From the NCBI GenBank assembly GCA_016584305.1, contig JACEEZ010021751.1:43862-107861 (forward strand): a DNA stretch of 64,000 nucleotides, read 5' to 3'. The position numbers and the translations under genes were made by a program. Origin of the DNA: Chionoecetes opilio (lineage: Eukaryota; Arthropoda; Malacostraca; Decapoda; Majidae). The first letter of the stretch is position 1; every line of letters starts with the position of its first letter. The notes below the pieces were generated by a model, which worked only from the letters and a program-made list of their open reading frames with translations, was not told where the DNA came from and did no database searches. Shown here in pieces: positions 46,531 through 57,166 of the stretch.

Positions 46531-46858
46531 TATATATATATTATATATTAGTATACTATATATAGGGGTTCCTTGGAATATGAAAAATTATTACAGGGGT
46601 TCCTCCAAGGTGTAAAGGTTGGGAATCACTGCGCTATAGGCACAGCATGTATATATATAATAAATAAACAAATAAAAAAAAAACGTAAAATGACGAATTT
46701 GAACATACATATCAAATCTAGACAGATCTTAAATGTCTATAATATAAGTAGACATATGTTTATTAATTTGCACTTTTTTGTTTGTAAATCTCTCAAGAAC
46801 AATTTTAATAAATCTGCACTTCTAATCAAGACTCATCATTATCACTTATCCATGGCAG

Positions 46859-46962
46859 TCAGGCAGCAGCAGAACGCTATGGACGTGAGGCCGGTGAACG
46901 CGGTGCTGGACGCCTTACCTCAAGACTACATCGTGCTGCTCATCACACAGAACACACCACAG
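46859..46962 (+). CDS. Host-gene exon A (unrecognised gene, left arm)
   Basis: A 104-base exon lies between GGCAG and a GTACTA donor. It begins with the last two bases of a split codon and ends in phase 0. The frame is fully open and reads as ordinary protein (AVLDALPQDYIVLLITQNTP). The next exon (48762) starts in phase 0, as required. The exon lies just downstream of the hAT element and upstream of the RTE LINE, so both transposons sit in introns. It is repeated at 56869-56969 in the other arm, slightly corrupted (101 bases). I do not recognise the family; a short hydrophobic stretch (YIVLLI) is visible. Confidence 0.6.
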
Positions 46963-47278
46963 GTACTACTTTCTTTCTACACCTCGCCTGTATACAGCCT
47001 TATACCAGCTTATACTGAAAATACTATCATTGTGATCACCGCGTACTCAGAACTTGGATTGTTTTGTATTACATTAGCTCAGGATGGCTCAGTTGTACCG
47101 ATATTTGGGTAGCGTGATGTGTCCCTACGTTCGAAACCCATTTGTTGTTTGAGGTCATTCTGGAGTGGTGGTAATTAAATTGTGTAGCGTTGATAATATC
47201 ACTCTTGGTGTACGTTTGACTTGTCTACATGTGTCGCATGGATGGATCTAAATATCAATAGCACTGGGAACGTCATAG

Positions 47279-48722
47279 GATGGGCCACACTGCCATGTGG
47301 CAATCAGGTACCATTCCTCCTGACTGGAAAAGGGGGCTGGTCGTCCCTATCTGGAAAGGGAAAGAGGACCGTAAGGACTGCAACAATTACCGCAGTACTA
47401 CACTGCTCAGCGTGCTAGGCAAGGAAGGTGCTTGCCCATCTATTGCTGACACGGATCCGCAATCATCTGCTAAAGTTGAGAGACCTCAGCAGTCCGGCCT
47501 CACGCCTGGTAAGTCAACAACGGACCATATCCTAGCGCTTCGTGTCCTGGTGGAACGCCGACGTGAGTTTCGACAGGGGATGCTTGCAGCCTATATTGAT
47601 CTCAAGAAGGCGTTTGACTCGGTGTATCGTGAGTCACTCTGGGATCTTCTGCGACTTCGGGGGATTCTTGCGAGGACTATTGGTTTGATGACTGGCCTGT
47701 AGGCTACTCTGGGACTGCATGTGCTGTGAAGTGTGGGGGATGTGTATCCAGCTTTTTTCTTGTGAATTCAGGAGTGAGGCAAGGGTGTGTCCTGGCCCCT
47801 ATACTTTTCAACACTTGCATGGACTGGGAAACTTGGGAAAATTGTAGATCAAAGTGATTGTGGAGCATCCCTCGGTAACACCAAGATCACTGATCCTGTT
47901 TTTGCCGATGATGCAATAATCTTTGCCGAGTCGCTGGAGGTCCTGGTGATAGCTCTCGAGGCGCTGCATGAGGAGGCAAAGCCTTTTGGACTTGAGATCT
48001 TCCGGCTCAAGACCAAAGTCCAGGTGTTTGGAGGCTTACTAGATGGAGCAGTACAGTTTGTTCATGTGTGCGGTGAGGACATTGAGATCTTGGAAAGTTT
48101 TACATACCTTGGTAGCGCAGTCCATAATGACGGCGGGTCACGTCAAGAAGTCTTACGGCGGATTGGCATAGCCCACAATGTTATGGACTCGCTCAGCAGG
48201 AGTATTTGGCGTTGTCGGTACCTGTGCAGGAGGACAAAGATCCGGATCTTCAAGTCGCTTGTGATCCCTGTCCTACTCTATGGTTGTGAAACATGGACTC
48301 TTAAATAACGATTTGAAGAGACGAATCGATGCCTTTGTTTATTAATGTATTCTCAGAATCATGGGGTATCGCTGGGATGAGTACGTGTCAAATCAGCGAT
48401 TGCACCGTGAGACTGAATCGAGGCCTATTACCTGCATAGTACGTCAGCGCCAACTTCGGCTATATGAACATGTGACACGCTACCCTGAAGCCAATCCTTC
48501 ACATCGGGTTGTATCTGTAAAAGACAATCCGGGGTGGAGGAGGCCAAAGGGGCGCCCACAATGCTCGTGGCTGGGGCAAGTTGATGTTTCTTGTCGGGAG
48601 CTGTTTGGTATGGGAAAGGAGCCTTCACGGGGACTCGCGCGTGGTGACCACCTGGAGTGGCGTCGTAGGGTGGGCGAGACGACGCGCGCACCGGCATATG
48701 GCCCCAATGATTGATTGATTGA
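47279..48722 (+). mobile_element. RTE-type LINE, 5'-truncated (RT)
   Basis: Read in order, with frame changes near 47420, 47700, 47830, 48305 and 48360: IPPDWKRGLVVPIWKGK, LRVLVERRREFRQGMLAAYI, DLKKAFDSVYRESLWDLLRL, a GVRQGC-like turn near 47780, catalytic FADD (47901-47912), ILESFTYLGSAVHNDGGSRQ, IPVLLYGCETWTL, and a C-terminal RQRQLRLYEHVTRYPEANPS, then WLGQVDVSCREL. This is the typical layout of an RTE-clade ORF from palm to C-terminus; the endonuclease is missing. The 3' end is a short ATTG repeat (TGATTGATTGATTGA, about 48708-48722), as usual for RTE elements, without poly-A. It lies in the intron between exons A and B. The inverted copy is at 55187-56560. Related fragments are at 24840 and 31085. 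Confidence 0.9.
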
Positions 48723-48761
48723 AGGGATGTCCTCAGCAGTAATAAAACCAAAACTTTGCAG

Positions 48762-48899
48762 GGTAGAGCCTCGTCCATAGAGGTCAGGGCACCGCAGGGC
48801 CGGGGACACTTCCAGGTGGCGGTGGGCGGCCACAGCCCTGTATCTCGCAACGCAACGCTGCATCACAGCATCTCCCGCGCCGTCAGTCAGGCTCTCCAG
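48762..48899 (+). CDS. Host-gene exon B (unrecognised gene, left arm)
   Basis: 138 bases (46 codons, phase 0 to phase 0), between CTTTGCAG and a GTGGGT donor. Open throughout, with fragments such as SSIEVRAPQGRGHFQVAVGG and ATLHHSISRAVSQALQ. An alternative donor 26 bases downstream (GTAAAC after CACGCAG) would extend the frame, but the first donor fits the phase of exon C. It follows the RTE LINE by about 40 bases. The right-arm copy is 55021-55150 (130 bases, corrupted). Confidence 0.6.
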
Positions 48900-49186
48900 G
48901 TGGGTCTCGCCCGCACGCACGCAGGTAAACTATCGTAGTCTTTGGTTATTTTTGCTCTAAAAAGTAGGCAGCGATGAAAATTAACTTTGATTATCATTAT
49001 TTTTGTCATTATTATCATTGTTAATCCGTTATGTATCTATAATTTCCAATCTGGTATCATCATGCATAGTTGTGAAGTATTTAGTGGCTTTATTCATCGC
49101 ATTGTTTATTTTACCACTGCCGTAATTCATAATATAGTGACTAATATTCCGAGGCAAAGATGAATGCACGATAATTAATTTAATCA

Positions 49187-49509
49187 GTCTATAACTGTAG
49201 TTCCCAATTTTTTTATGTTGTTTCCCCCTACAACCATTTCAACCACTCGGATTTCCCCCTTCATGTGGACAAGAAAAAAAGTAGCCAAAACTGAATATTT
49301 ACTTGCTTAATAACACTAGTATATAGACACTATCCTCTATATTTATATATACTGTACTTAAAGAAAAGTCAATAGCCGCATTCTAAGACTATATTTTGTC
49401 GACTAAATGCTAGTAATTTAGAAGTTACTCAGAATAAAATTCCCCCTTAGAATCCTGAAATTTCACCCTGGGGGAAATCTCCCCCAGGTTGGGAAATGCT
49501 GGTCTATAA
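49187..49509. mobile_element. 307-bp hAT-type MITE with 8-bp target duplications
   Basis: Element 49195-49501, ends CTGTAGTTCCCAA and TTGGGAAATGCTG, flanked by GTCTATAA on both sides (49187-49194 and 49502-49509). The TTCCCAA terminal motif resembles that of the large hAT element here, but internal sequence is unrelated and non-coding. It sits in the intron between exons B and C, ending about 15 bases before the acceptor region. Inverted copy at about 54453-54765. Confidence 0.85.
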
Positions 49510-49523
49510 CAATCATTGCGCAG

Positions 49524-49701
49524 GTCAGACAAGTGTCACGGAACGTGTTAGTTTTTGGGGGGGCGACAGCCCTGCTTCCTCACCCCCTTCGCCCCTTTGG
49601 TCCTTCGGGCCCCCTTTACTTGTGTGGTCGATAAAGCGGTTGTCTACACGGGACTCCCCCTCCGGGAAAAACCACAGCTGAAAAGGTCCTCTCGCTCTCA
49701 A
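49524..49701 (+). CDS. Host-gene terminal exon C (left arm, noisy copy)
   Basis: Inverted counterpart of 54259-54429, beginning after TTGCGCAG. The start reads TSVTERVS in phase 0, but a G-run and other errors then break the frame, and the TAA seen in the right arm is lost (CTCTCAATCC in place of CTCTCTAATCC). Treat the right-arm version as the better reading. Confidence 0.5.
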
Positions 49702-50029
49702 TCCTGCTGCTCGGCCACAACACCGAAGGTACACACTGTCCCCGGGTACTGTCTTGATCTTAACTAGTTTGGAATCACAGAATATCGGTGAGCCTTTGGA
49801 TCGCGCCCCCCCTCCTAAATACACCCACCAACAGAAGTAGGGGAAAAAGGGGGGGGGAAAAATTTGTGGTGTTACCCTTTTTAATTTTTTTTTTATAAGT
49901 AAAAAAGGGTTCAAAACCCCCGGATCTTGCAGTTGTCAATGACTTGTAGGGGTTTATTGGCGAGAAGTCGGGCTTAGAGGTAGGGGTTTTCTTTCTTACC
50001 ACCCAGACGACACTTTGGTGTAATAAAAA

Positions 50030-53000
50030 ATTTTAAAATTATTAAAATTATATATATATTATATATTTAGATATTATATATATAATTTATAATTTTATAA
50101 TATTAAAAATAATATATATCTATATATAAAATATATTTAAATAATTATACTATAATTAAATTATATATATATATAATTATATTATATTATATATTATATC
50201 CTATATATATTTTATATAATAAATTTATATATTTTATTATATAATATTTTATATATAAAATTTTTATATTTTTAAAATATATAAAATTTTTTATTATATA
50301 TAAATATATATATTATATTTATTATATTATATATTATATAAATTTTTATATTTTTTACTTAAAATATATAATTTTTTAATTATATTATATATATTATATT
50401 ATATATAATTATATGTTTTAAAAATTTTAATATATTATAGATTATTATATTATATATATATATATTTATATTATTATTAATTATATATTTTTTAATAAAA
50501 ATTTTAATAAAAATTATTATTTTTTTCTTTTTAAACAAATTTAAATTAATAAAAAAAAAGTAAAAAAATTATTTATTATAAATTAAAAACATAAAAAAAA
50601 TATTATTTTTAAATCTAATATAATAATTTTCCCATTAAATTTTTAAAAATTTCAAAAAAATAATGCTTTAAACCTTTAATAAACAACCCTTACAAAACCC
50701 CCCCTTTTAATAAAAATTTAATTTTTAAACCCTTAAAAAAAAATAAACTCTTTTACCCCCATTACCCCTTTTTTAAAAAAATAGGGGTTTTACTGCCAAA
50801 GGCTTAAGGGTTTTTAAATTAAATTTAACTTTTTTTTTAAAACAAAAACAATTTTCCCCTGGAAACAAAAAACCCAAAAACCTTTAGGGGGAATTAAAAA
50901 AAAATAAAGTCTCCCTTTTAAAAAATAACATGTTTTTTCTTTTCAAAACTTTCCCACCAAATTTTAATTTTTAGAAAATAAAAAAAGCCTTTTTATTTAA
51001 AATTTTAAAAAATTTCCAATTTTTAATTATTTCCATTAAACGTTATTTTGTCTAGGAAAAAAATTTTAAAGTTTAAACAAACCCCTTTACCATAAAAGGG
51101 GAAATAAAAAATTTTTAAACCCAAAAAATTAACAAAATTATTTCTTTGGGCCTTAAACAAATAATCCATTTAACCTTATCCTCTACTTTAAAATTTTAAA
51201 TATTAAATACGATTTTTTAAATTAAAAAATAAATTTTTTAAATTTAAAATTATTTAAATAAAGGGGTATATTCATTAATAATTTGATCGTAACTTCGGGC
51301 TTATTATGGATAGATTCAAAATTCTAATACATGTAATCTATTAAAGAATATAATATTATAATGGGTATATCTTAAATATAAATATTAGGTAAATAATAAT
51401 ATTTAATTAAACTTCTTATTTCTTGTTTTTGTATTCAAATATACTTACGGTTTTTCCTTATATATATATTAATATATAATCTCTATTCTATATAGCTAAA
51501 ATTTATATATTTTTATTAATATCTATATATATAAATTAATTTATTTTATATATATATTCAGGGGGGGAAAAATTTATTTACTAAATCCTTTCAAAATGAT
51601 AATAAATTAACAAACTATTTAAATTTTGGTTTCCAACCTACATCATTTATTTTTAAAAAAAAAAAAAAATAAAATTACTTAATATATTTTTTCAATATAA
51701 TATATTAAAAAATACCAAGTTCTAAATATTTCCATTATATTATATTGTTAGAAAAGATTTAAAGAAATTGCTATCATCCAATTTAATTATACAATGCCAT
51801 TAATTAAATATTTATATCCAGCTTTTTAAGTAACGGGTATATAATTGGTTAAGCTGTGTTCCCATTTTAGCTGGCCCTTCTTAACCCTTTCCAACCCTGC
51901 GGAATTTAAACCCGTCCTGTTAAATGAATACTAAAATTGATCCTTAATTTAATAAATAAAATTAATAGTTATGACTATTAATTTTATATAGTACTTAAAC
52001 GCATTTATACTGATATGTTATCGACTGATTAGAAATTTGATGTTACCCAGGAATTAAATTCCCCATAAACCAAAATATATGGAACCATCAGTTAAAAACT
52101 TTTTATATATCTTTGGGAAATTAAAAGTATTCCGGAAATGTATATAATATTATTGAAAAACCCCCCAAAAAAGGAATTCGAATGAAAATGTACGGCTTAT
52201 AATTGGTTTTTTTCATAAAATTTCCTATACGAATTTGAGAATTAAATAAAATTCGCCCTTAACTCTGCGGGGTTTTGTTACCAATAAAGGACCCTGAAAA
52301 AAGGTTCCCTTCTAAATTTATCTTACATTTTTGAATACTAGAATATCATTTTTGTACCTTTGGGATAAGCATCACTCCAAATTCAGAATAATTCTAGAAG
52401 TTGATGGTATAAGTGGGGGCAAATGTAAATTCTTTTAGGTTCCCCCAAAATCTTTTTTTATTGCATTTTTAAATTTTTAAAGGGTTATTATTTTCTACCT
52501 TTTTTAAATTCTTTTTCTCAAATAGTATTACAGGTGGTTTTTATTTCATATTTTGGGGTTAGGGTTGCTTTTATTTTAACCTCAAAACATTCTTTATTTT
52601 ATAAAATTTATATATTTTTTTTATTATTTTTTTAATATTTAATATTTATTAAAAATAAGCTAAATTCAATTATTTTACATTTAAATTTTTTTTTTTCTTT
52701 AATTTGTTTACTCTATAACCTATCTTTCTCAATTTTACTATTATATATATATTACATTTGAATTCCTATAACTTACTATATATATAATTAAATATATATT
52801 TTATTATCATTTATTATTATTATAATTATATATATATATTCTAATATTATATATACTTCTCTCTATTTCTTTATATATATATAATATATATTAATATATA
52901 TATATAATATAGTTATATATATACCGTATATATAACTATTATATTCATCATTATATATTCATCTATCTAATAATAAATAAAAATCATATTATTATCTTAT

Positions 53001-53773
53001 CTATATATATAACTTATAATAATCTATATCTCTATATTCTATATTTACTTTATATTTAAATATTATATCTATAAATATATATATACTATAACTATCTATT
53101 AATTTCATATACTATTTTTTTATTTTATATTATTACTTTTATATTATATATTAATTCATTTTTATCTTTATTTTTTAAATCCATAAAAAAAAAAAAAAAA
53201 AAAAATATTATAGAATTTTATATGAATTTTTATATTTATATCTTAAAAGATTTAAATATTCAAATTTTTTATCGCCTTTTTAAAAATTATTCTGTAAATT
53301 ATATATTTTTATATACCCATATTTCTATATATTATATTTATAATATATATATATATATTTATATATTATATTTCTATCTATTTATTAAATATTATATATA
53401 TTTTACTTATTATTTTATAAATTAAAATATATATATTATATTATATTAATTGTTATATTTTACTTATCTTATATGTTTATATATATCCTTAATATATATT
53501 TAGTTTTATTACTATTTTTGTATATATATTTTTTTTATATTTATATATTTAATTTTTTTATTTTATATTATATTAATACTATATATAATTTTTCTTTTAC
53601 CCATCTTCATCTTTAATTATTATATATTTATTATAAATTATTACTTTATTATATAATTTTATTTTATTTTTTACAATATTATATTATACTTATTAATATT
53701 TTTTATTTATAATATATATATTATATATATATTATATATTTTTATATATATTTATCTATATATATATTATATT

Positions 53774-53818
<45 letters not shown>

Positions 53819-53955
53819 ATTTATTTAACGTATATTATTTTATATATCTATATATATATATATATCTATATATATTTATATATTATTATAGTTATATATA
53901 ATATCAAATTATATATAATTATATATATATATATATATATTTTATAATTTTATTA
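50030..53955. repeat. AT-rich core between the inverted arms
   Basis: About 3.9 kb, strongly A/T-biased, with (TA)n-type tracts (50040-50470, 52740-53100, 53330-53940) and patches of more complex AT-rich sequence (51260-52560). No gene. The Ile/Tyr/Phe-rich frame at 53222-53425 is compositional. The symmetric turning point of the palindrome lies in here (about 51,800-51,990). Confidence 0.85.
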
Positions 53956-54258
53956 CTACCTGAAGTGCCCGCCCTGGGTAGTAAGTAAAACTCCTCCTCT
54001 AAACCGACTTCTCGCCAATAAACCCCCTAAAATGTCATTGACACTGCAAGATCCTTGGTTTGAACCCTTTTTACTTATAAATAAACATTAAATGGTAACC
54101 CCACTAATTTATCCCCCCCTATTTCCTACTTCCTGTTGGTAGGTGTTTTTGAGAGCGCTGATCCAAGTTTCACCGTTTTCTAGTGATTCCAACTCAAGTT
54201 AAGATCAGACAGTACCGTTGACAGTGTGTACCTTCGTGTGTTGTGGCACGCAGCAGGA

Positions 54259-54429
54259 TTAGAGAGCGAGAGGACCTTGTGCAGCTGTGGTGTTTCCTGG
54301 AGGGGGAGTCCCGTGTAGACAACCGCTTATCACCACACAAGTAGTGAGCCCAAGCGCCAGGTGGGAAGGGGGTGAGGAAGGCAGGCCTGTCGCCACCACC
54401 ACACTAACACGTTCCGTGACACTTGCTGC
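54259..54429 (-). CDS. Host-gene terminal exon C (right arm, clean copy)
   Basis: Read on the minus strand from 54429, right after an AG acceptor (GCGCAG), 57 codons run in phase 0 to a TAA at 54261-54259. Segments: SVTERVSVVVATGLP, then HLALGLTTCVVISGCLHG and PPPGNTTAAQGPLAL at the C-terminus. The stretch LALGLTTCVVISGCL is hydrophobic enough to be a weak membrane segment. Phase matches exon B. With exons A and B this makes a coherent 3' end of about 137 codons. No polyadenylation signal was pinned down. Gene family not recognised. Confidence 0.6.
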   Translation of the reverse strand, partial: AASVTERVSVVVATGLPSSPPSHLALGLTTCVVISGCLHGTPPPGNTTAAQGPLAL

Positions 54430-54452
54430 CTGCGCAATGATTTTTTATGACC

Positions 54453-54765
54453 GGGATTTCCCAACCTGGGGGAGATTTCCCCAGGGGAAATTTCAGGATC
54501 TAGGGGGAATTTTATTCTGAGTACCTTCTAAATTACTAGCATTAGCCCGACAAAATATAGTCTTAGATGCGCTATTGACTTTTCTTTAGGTACAGATATA
54601 TAAATAAGAGGATAGTGTCCTATATCCCTAGTGTTTTAACCCAAGAAAATTTCGTTTTGGCTACTTTTTTTCCTTGTCCACATGAGGGGATCCGAGTGGT
54701 TAAAATGGTTTGTAGGGGAAACACAAAAAAATTGGAAACTACTTTTATAGACGTTTTAAATTATT
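54453..54765. mobile_element. hAT-type MITE (right-arm copy)
   Basis: Inverted copy of 49195-49501. The ATTTCCCAACCTGGGGGAG end is well preserved near 54463; the other end (AAAATTGGAAACTAC) is degraded. Confidence 0.75.
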
Positions 54766-55020
54766 ATCGTGCATTCATTTTTCCTCGGATATTAGTCACT
54801 ATATTATGTTTAAAGGCAGTGTAAATAAAAGGGCGATGATAAAGCCACTAAATACTTCAAACTATGCAATGTGTACAGATTGGAAATTATAGATACATAA
54901 CGGATAAAAATGATAATAATGACAAATAATGATAATCAAATTGTAATTTTCACGCTGCTACTTTTTAGAGCAAAATAACCAAAGCTACGATAGTTTACCT
55001 GCGTGCGTGCGGCGAGCCAC

Positions 55021-55150
55021 CTGGAGACCCTGAACTGACGGCGGGGGAAAATCGTGATGCAGCGTTCGTTTGCGAGATACAGGCTGGGGCCCCCACCCCC
55101 TGGAAGTGTCCCGGCCTGCGGTGCCTGACCTCTATGGACGATGCTCTACC
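55021..55150 (-). CDS. Host-gene exon B (right arm, corrupted copy)
   Basis: Minus-strand copy of exon B with the donor shifted to CTCCAG|GTGGCT. Eight bases shorter than the left copy; the frame breaks in the middle (GCACCGCAGGCCGGG loses one base). The acceptor reads TTTGAG instead of TTTGCAG, probably a base error. Confidence 0.5.
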
Positions 55151-55186
55151 CTCAAAGTTTGGTTTTATTACTGCTGAGCATCCCTT

Positions 55187-56560
55187 CAATCAATCAATCA
55201 TTGGGCCATATGCCGGTGCGCGCGTCGGTCTCCCCACCCTACGACGCCCTCCAGGGGGTCACCACGGCGATTCCCCGTGAAGGCTCCTTCCATCCCAAAA
55301 CACTCCGACAAGAACATCACTTGCCCCAGCCACGAGCATTGTGGGCGCCCCTTTGGCCTCCTCACCCGGATTGTCCTTTTAACAATCAACCCGATGTGAA
55401 GGTTTGGCTTCAGGGTGGGCGTGCCCCACATTTCATTACCGAAGTTGCGCTGACGTCTATCAGTAATAGGCCTCGATTCAGTCTCACGGTGCCAAATCGC
55501 GTTTTTGACAGGGATCACCGCGTACCCCATGATTCGAGATACATTAATAACAAAGGCCCCGTTTCGCTCTTCAAATCGTTTTTAAGAGTCCATGTTCAAA
55601 ACCATAGAGTAGACAGGGATCACAAGCGACTTGAGGATCCGGACTTTGTCCTCCTGCACGGGTTTACCGACAACGCCAAATACTCCTGCTGAGCGTTTTT
55701 TTCCATAACATTGGTGGGTATGCCAATCCGCCGTAAGACTTCTTGACTAAACCCCGTCATTAGGGACTGCGCTACCAGGTATGTAAAATTTTCCCAAGAT
55801 CTCAATGTCCTCACCGCACACATGAACAACTGTACTCTCCATCTAGTAAGCCTCCAACCTGGACTTTGGTCTTGGCCGGAAGATCTCAAGCCCCAAAAGG
55901 CTTTCCCTCCTCATCAGCGCCTCGAACATCCCCGGACTCCGCGACTCGGCAAGATTATTGCATCTCGAAAAACAGGATCAGTGATCTTGGTGTTCGGGGG
56001 ATGCTCCAAAATCACTTGATCTACAATTTTCCCAAGTTTCCCTTCATGCAAGTGTTAAAAGTATGGGCCAGGACACACCTTGCCTCACCCCCAATTCCCA
56101 AGAAAAAAGCTTGATACACCCCCACACTTCCAGAAATGCAGCCAGAGTAGCCTACAGCCAGTCATAAAACCCAAATATCCTCGCAGAATCCCCCGAAGTC
56201 GCAGAAATCCCGAGTGACTCCGTACACCGAGTCAAACGCCCTTCTTGAGATAAATATAGGCTGCCAAGCACCCTGTCGAAACTCACGTCGGCGTTCCACC
56301 AGGACACGAAGCGCTAGGTTTGGCCCGTTTTTGACTTCCCAGGCTGAGGCCGGACTGCTGAGGTCTCTCAACTTACGATGATTGGCGGATCCGTGTCAGC
56401 AATAATGGCAAGCCCCTTTCCCCTTCCTAGCACCTGAGCATTTTATACTGGGGAAATTGTTGCAGTCCTTACGGTCTTTTTCCCTTTTTCCGATAGGACG
56501 ACCAGCCCCTTTCCCATTCAGGAGGAATGGTACCTGATTGCCACATGGCAGTGTGGCCCA
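55187..56560 (-). mobile_element. RTE-type LINE (right-arm copy)
   Basis: Inverted copy of 47279-48722. Its 3' ATTG repeat appears as CAATCAATCAATCA on the plus strand at about 55187-55203. RT fragments are still legible on the minus strand (LALRVLVERRREFRQG, RRPKGRPQCSWLGQV), but frames are more broken than on the left. Confidence 0.85.
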
Positions 56561-56868
56561 TCCTATGACGTTCCCAGTGCTATTGATATTTGATCCATCC
56601 ATGCGACACTGTAGACAAGTCAAACTACACCAAGAGGATATTATAAACGTACACAATTTAATTACCACCACTCCGAATGACCTCAACAACAATGGGTTTC
56701 GAACGTAGGGACACATCACGCTACCCAATATCGGTACAACTGAGCCATCCTGAGCTAATGTAATACAAAACAACCAAGTTCTGAGTTACGCGGTGACTCA
56801 CAATGATAGTATTTTCTAGTAAGCTGGTAAAGGCTGTATACAGGCGAGGTGTAGAAAGAAAGTAGTAC

Positions 56869-56969
56869 CTGTGTGGTTTCTCTGTGATGAGCACACGATG
56901 TAGTCTTGAGGTAAGGCGTCCAGCACCGCGTTCACCGGCCCACGTCCATAGCGTTCTGCTGCTGCCTGA
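56869..56969 (-). CDS. Host-gene exon A (right arm, corrupted copy)
   Basis: Minus-strand copy of exon A with the same GGCAG acceptor and GTACTA donor but three bases fewer, including a loss in the GTGCTGCTCATCAC region and in GTGAGGCC. Confidence 0.5.
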
Positions 56970-57166
56970 CTGCCATGGATAGTGAAATGTGAGTCTTGAT
57001 TAAAGTGCAGATTTATTAAAATTGTTCTTGAGAGATTTACAAAAAAAAGTGCAAATTAATAAACATATTTCTACTTATTTAAAAACTTTAAGATTGTCTA
57101 GATTTGATATGTATTTTCAATTCGTCATTTTTTTTTTTTTGTTTATTTATTTAGTATACACTGTGC

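Larger units (their letters stand above)
43541..46639 (+). mobile_element. hAT DNA transposon with intact ends and 8-bp target duplications
   Basis: Element 43549-46631 (3083 bp) is bounded by perfect 15-bp terminal inverted repeats CAGTGATTCCCAACC (43549-43563) and GGTTGGGAATCACTG (46617-46631). The flanking 8 bases, CGCTATAG, are identical on both sides (43541-43548 and 46632-46639), as expected for hAT insertion. It encodes a hAT transposase, holds a nested MITE (44206-44613) and a (TA)n tract (46440-46555). Inactivated (see transposase). Its inverted copy is at 57167-60100. Confidence 0.95.
39600..50030 (+). repeat. Left arm of ~10-kb inverted repeat
   Basis: Landmarks along this arm reappear in reverse order and orientation at 53960-64000, with coordinate sums staying near 103,570-103,970. 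Examples: 40470/63100, 42255/61360, 44665/59010, 48715/55200, 49957/54010. The arm runs out of the window on the right side, so the true length is at least 10 kb. Confidence 0.92.

Noticed and set aside
53222..53425. Ile/Tyr/Phe-rich frame in the AT core
   Set aside because: Pure compositional effect of (TA)n-rich DNA.
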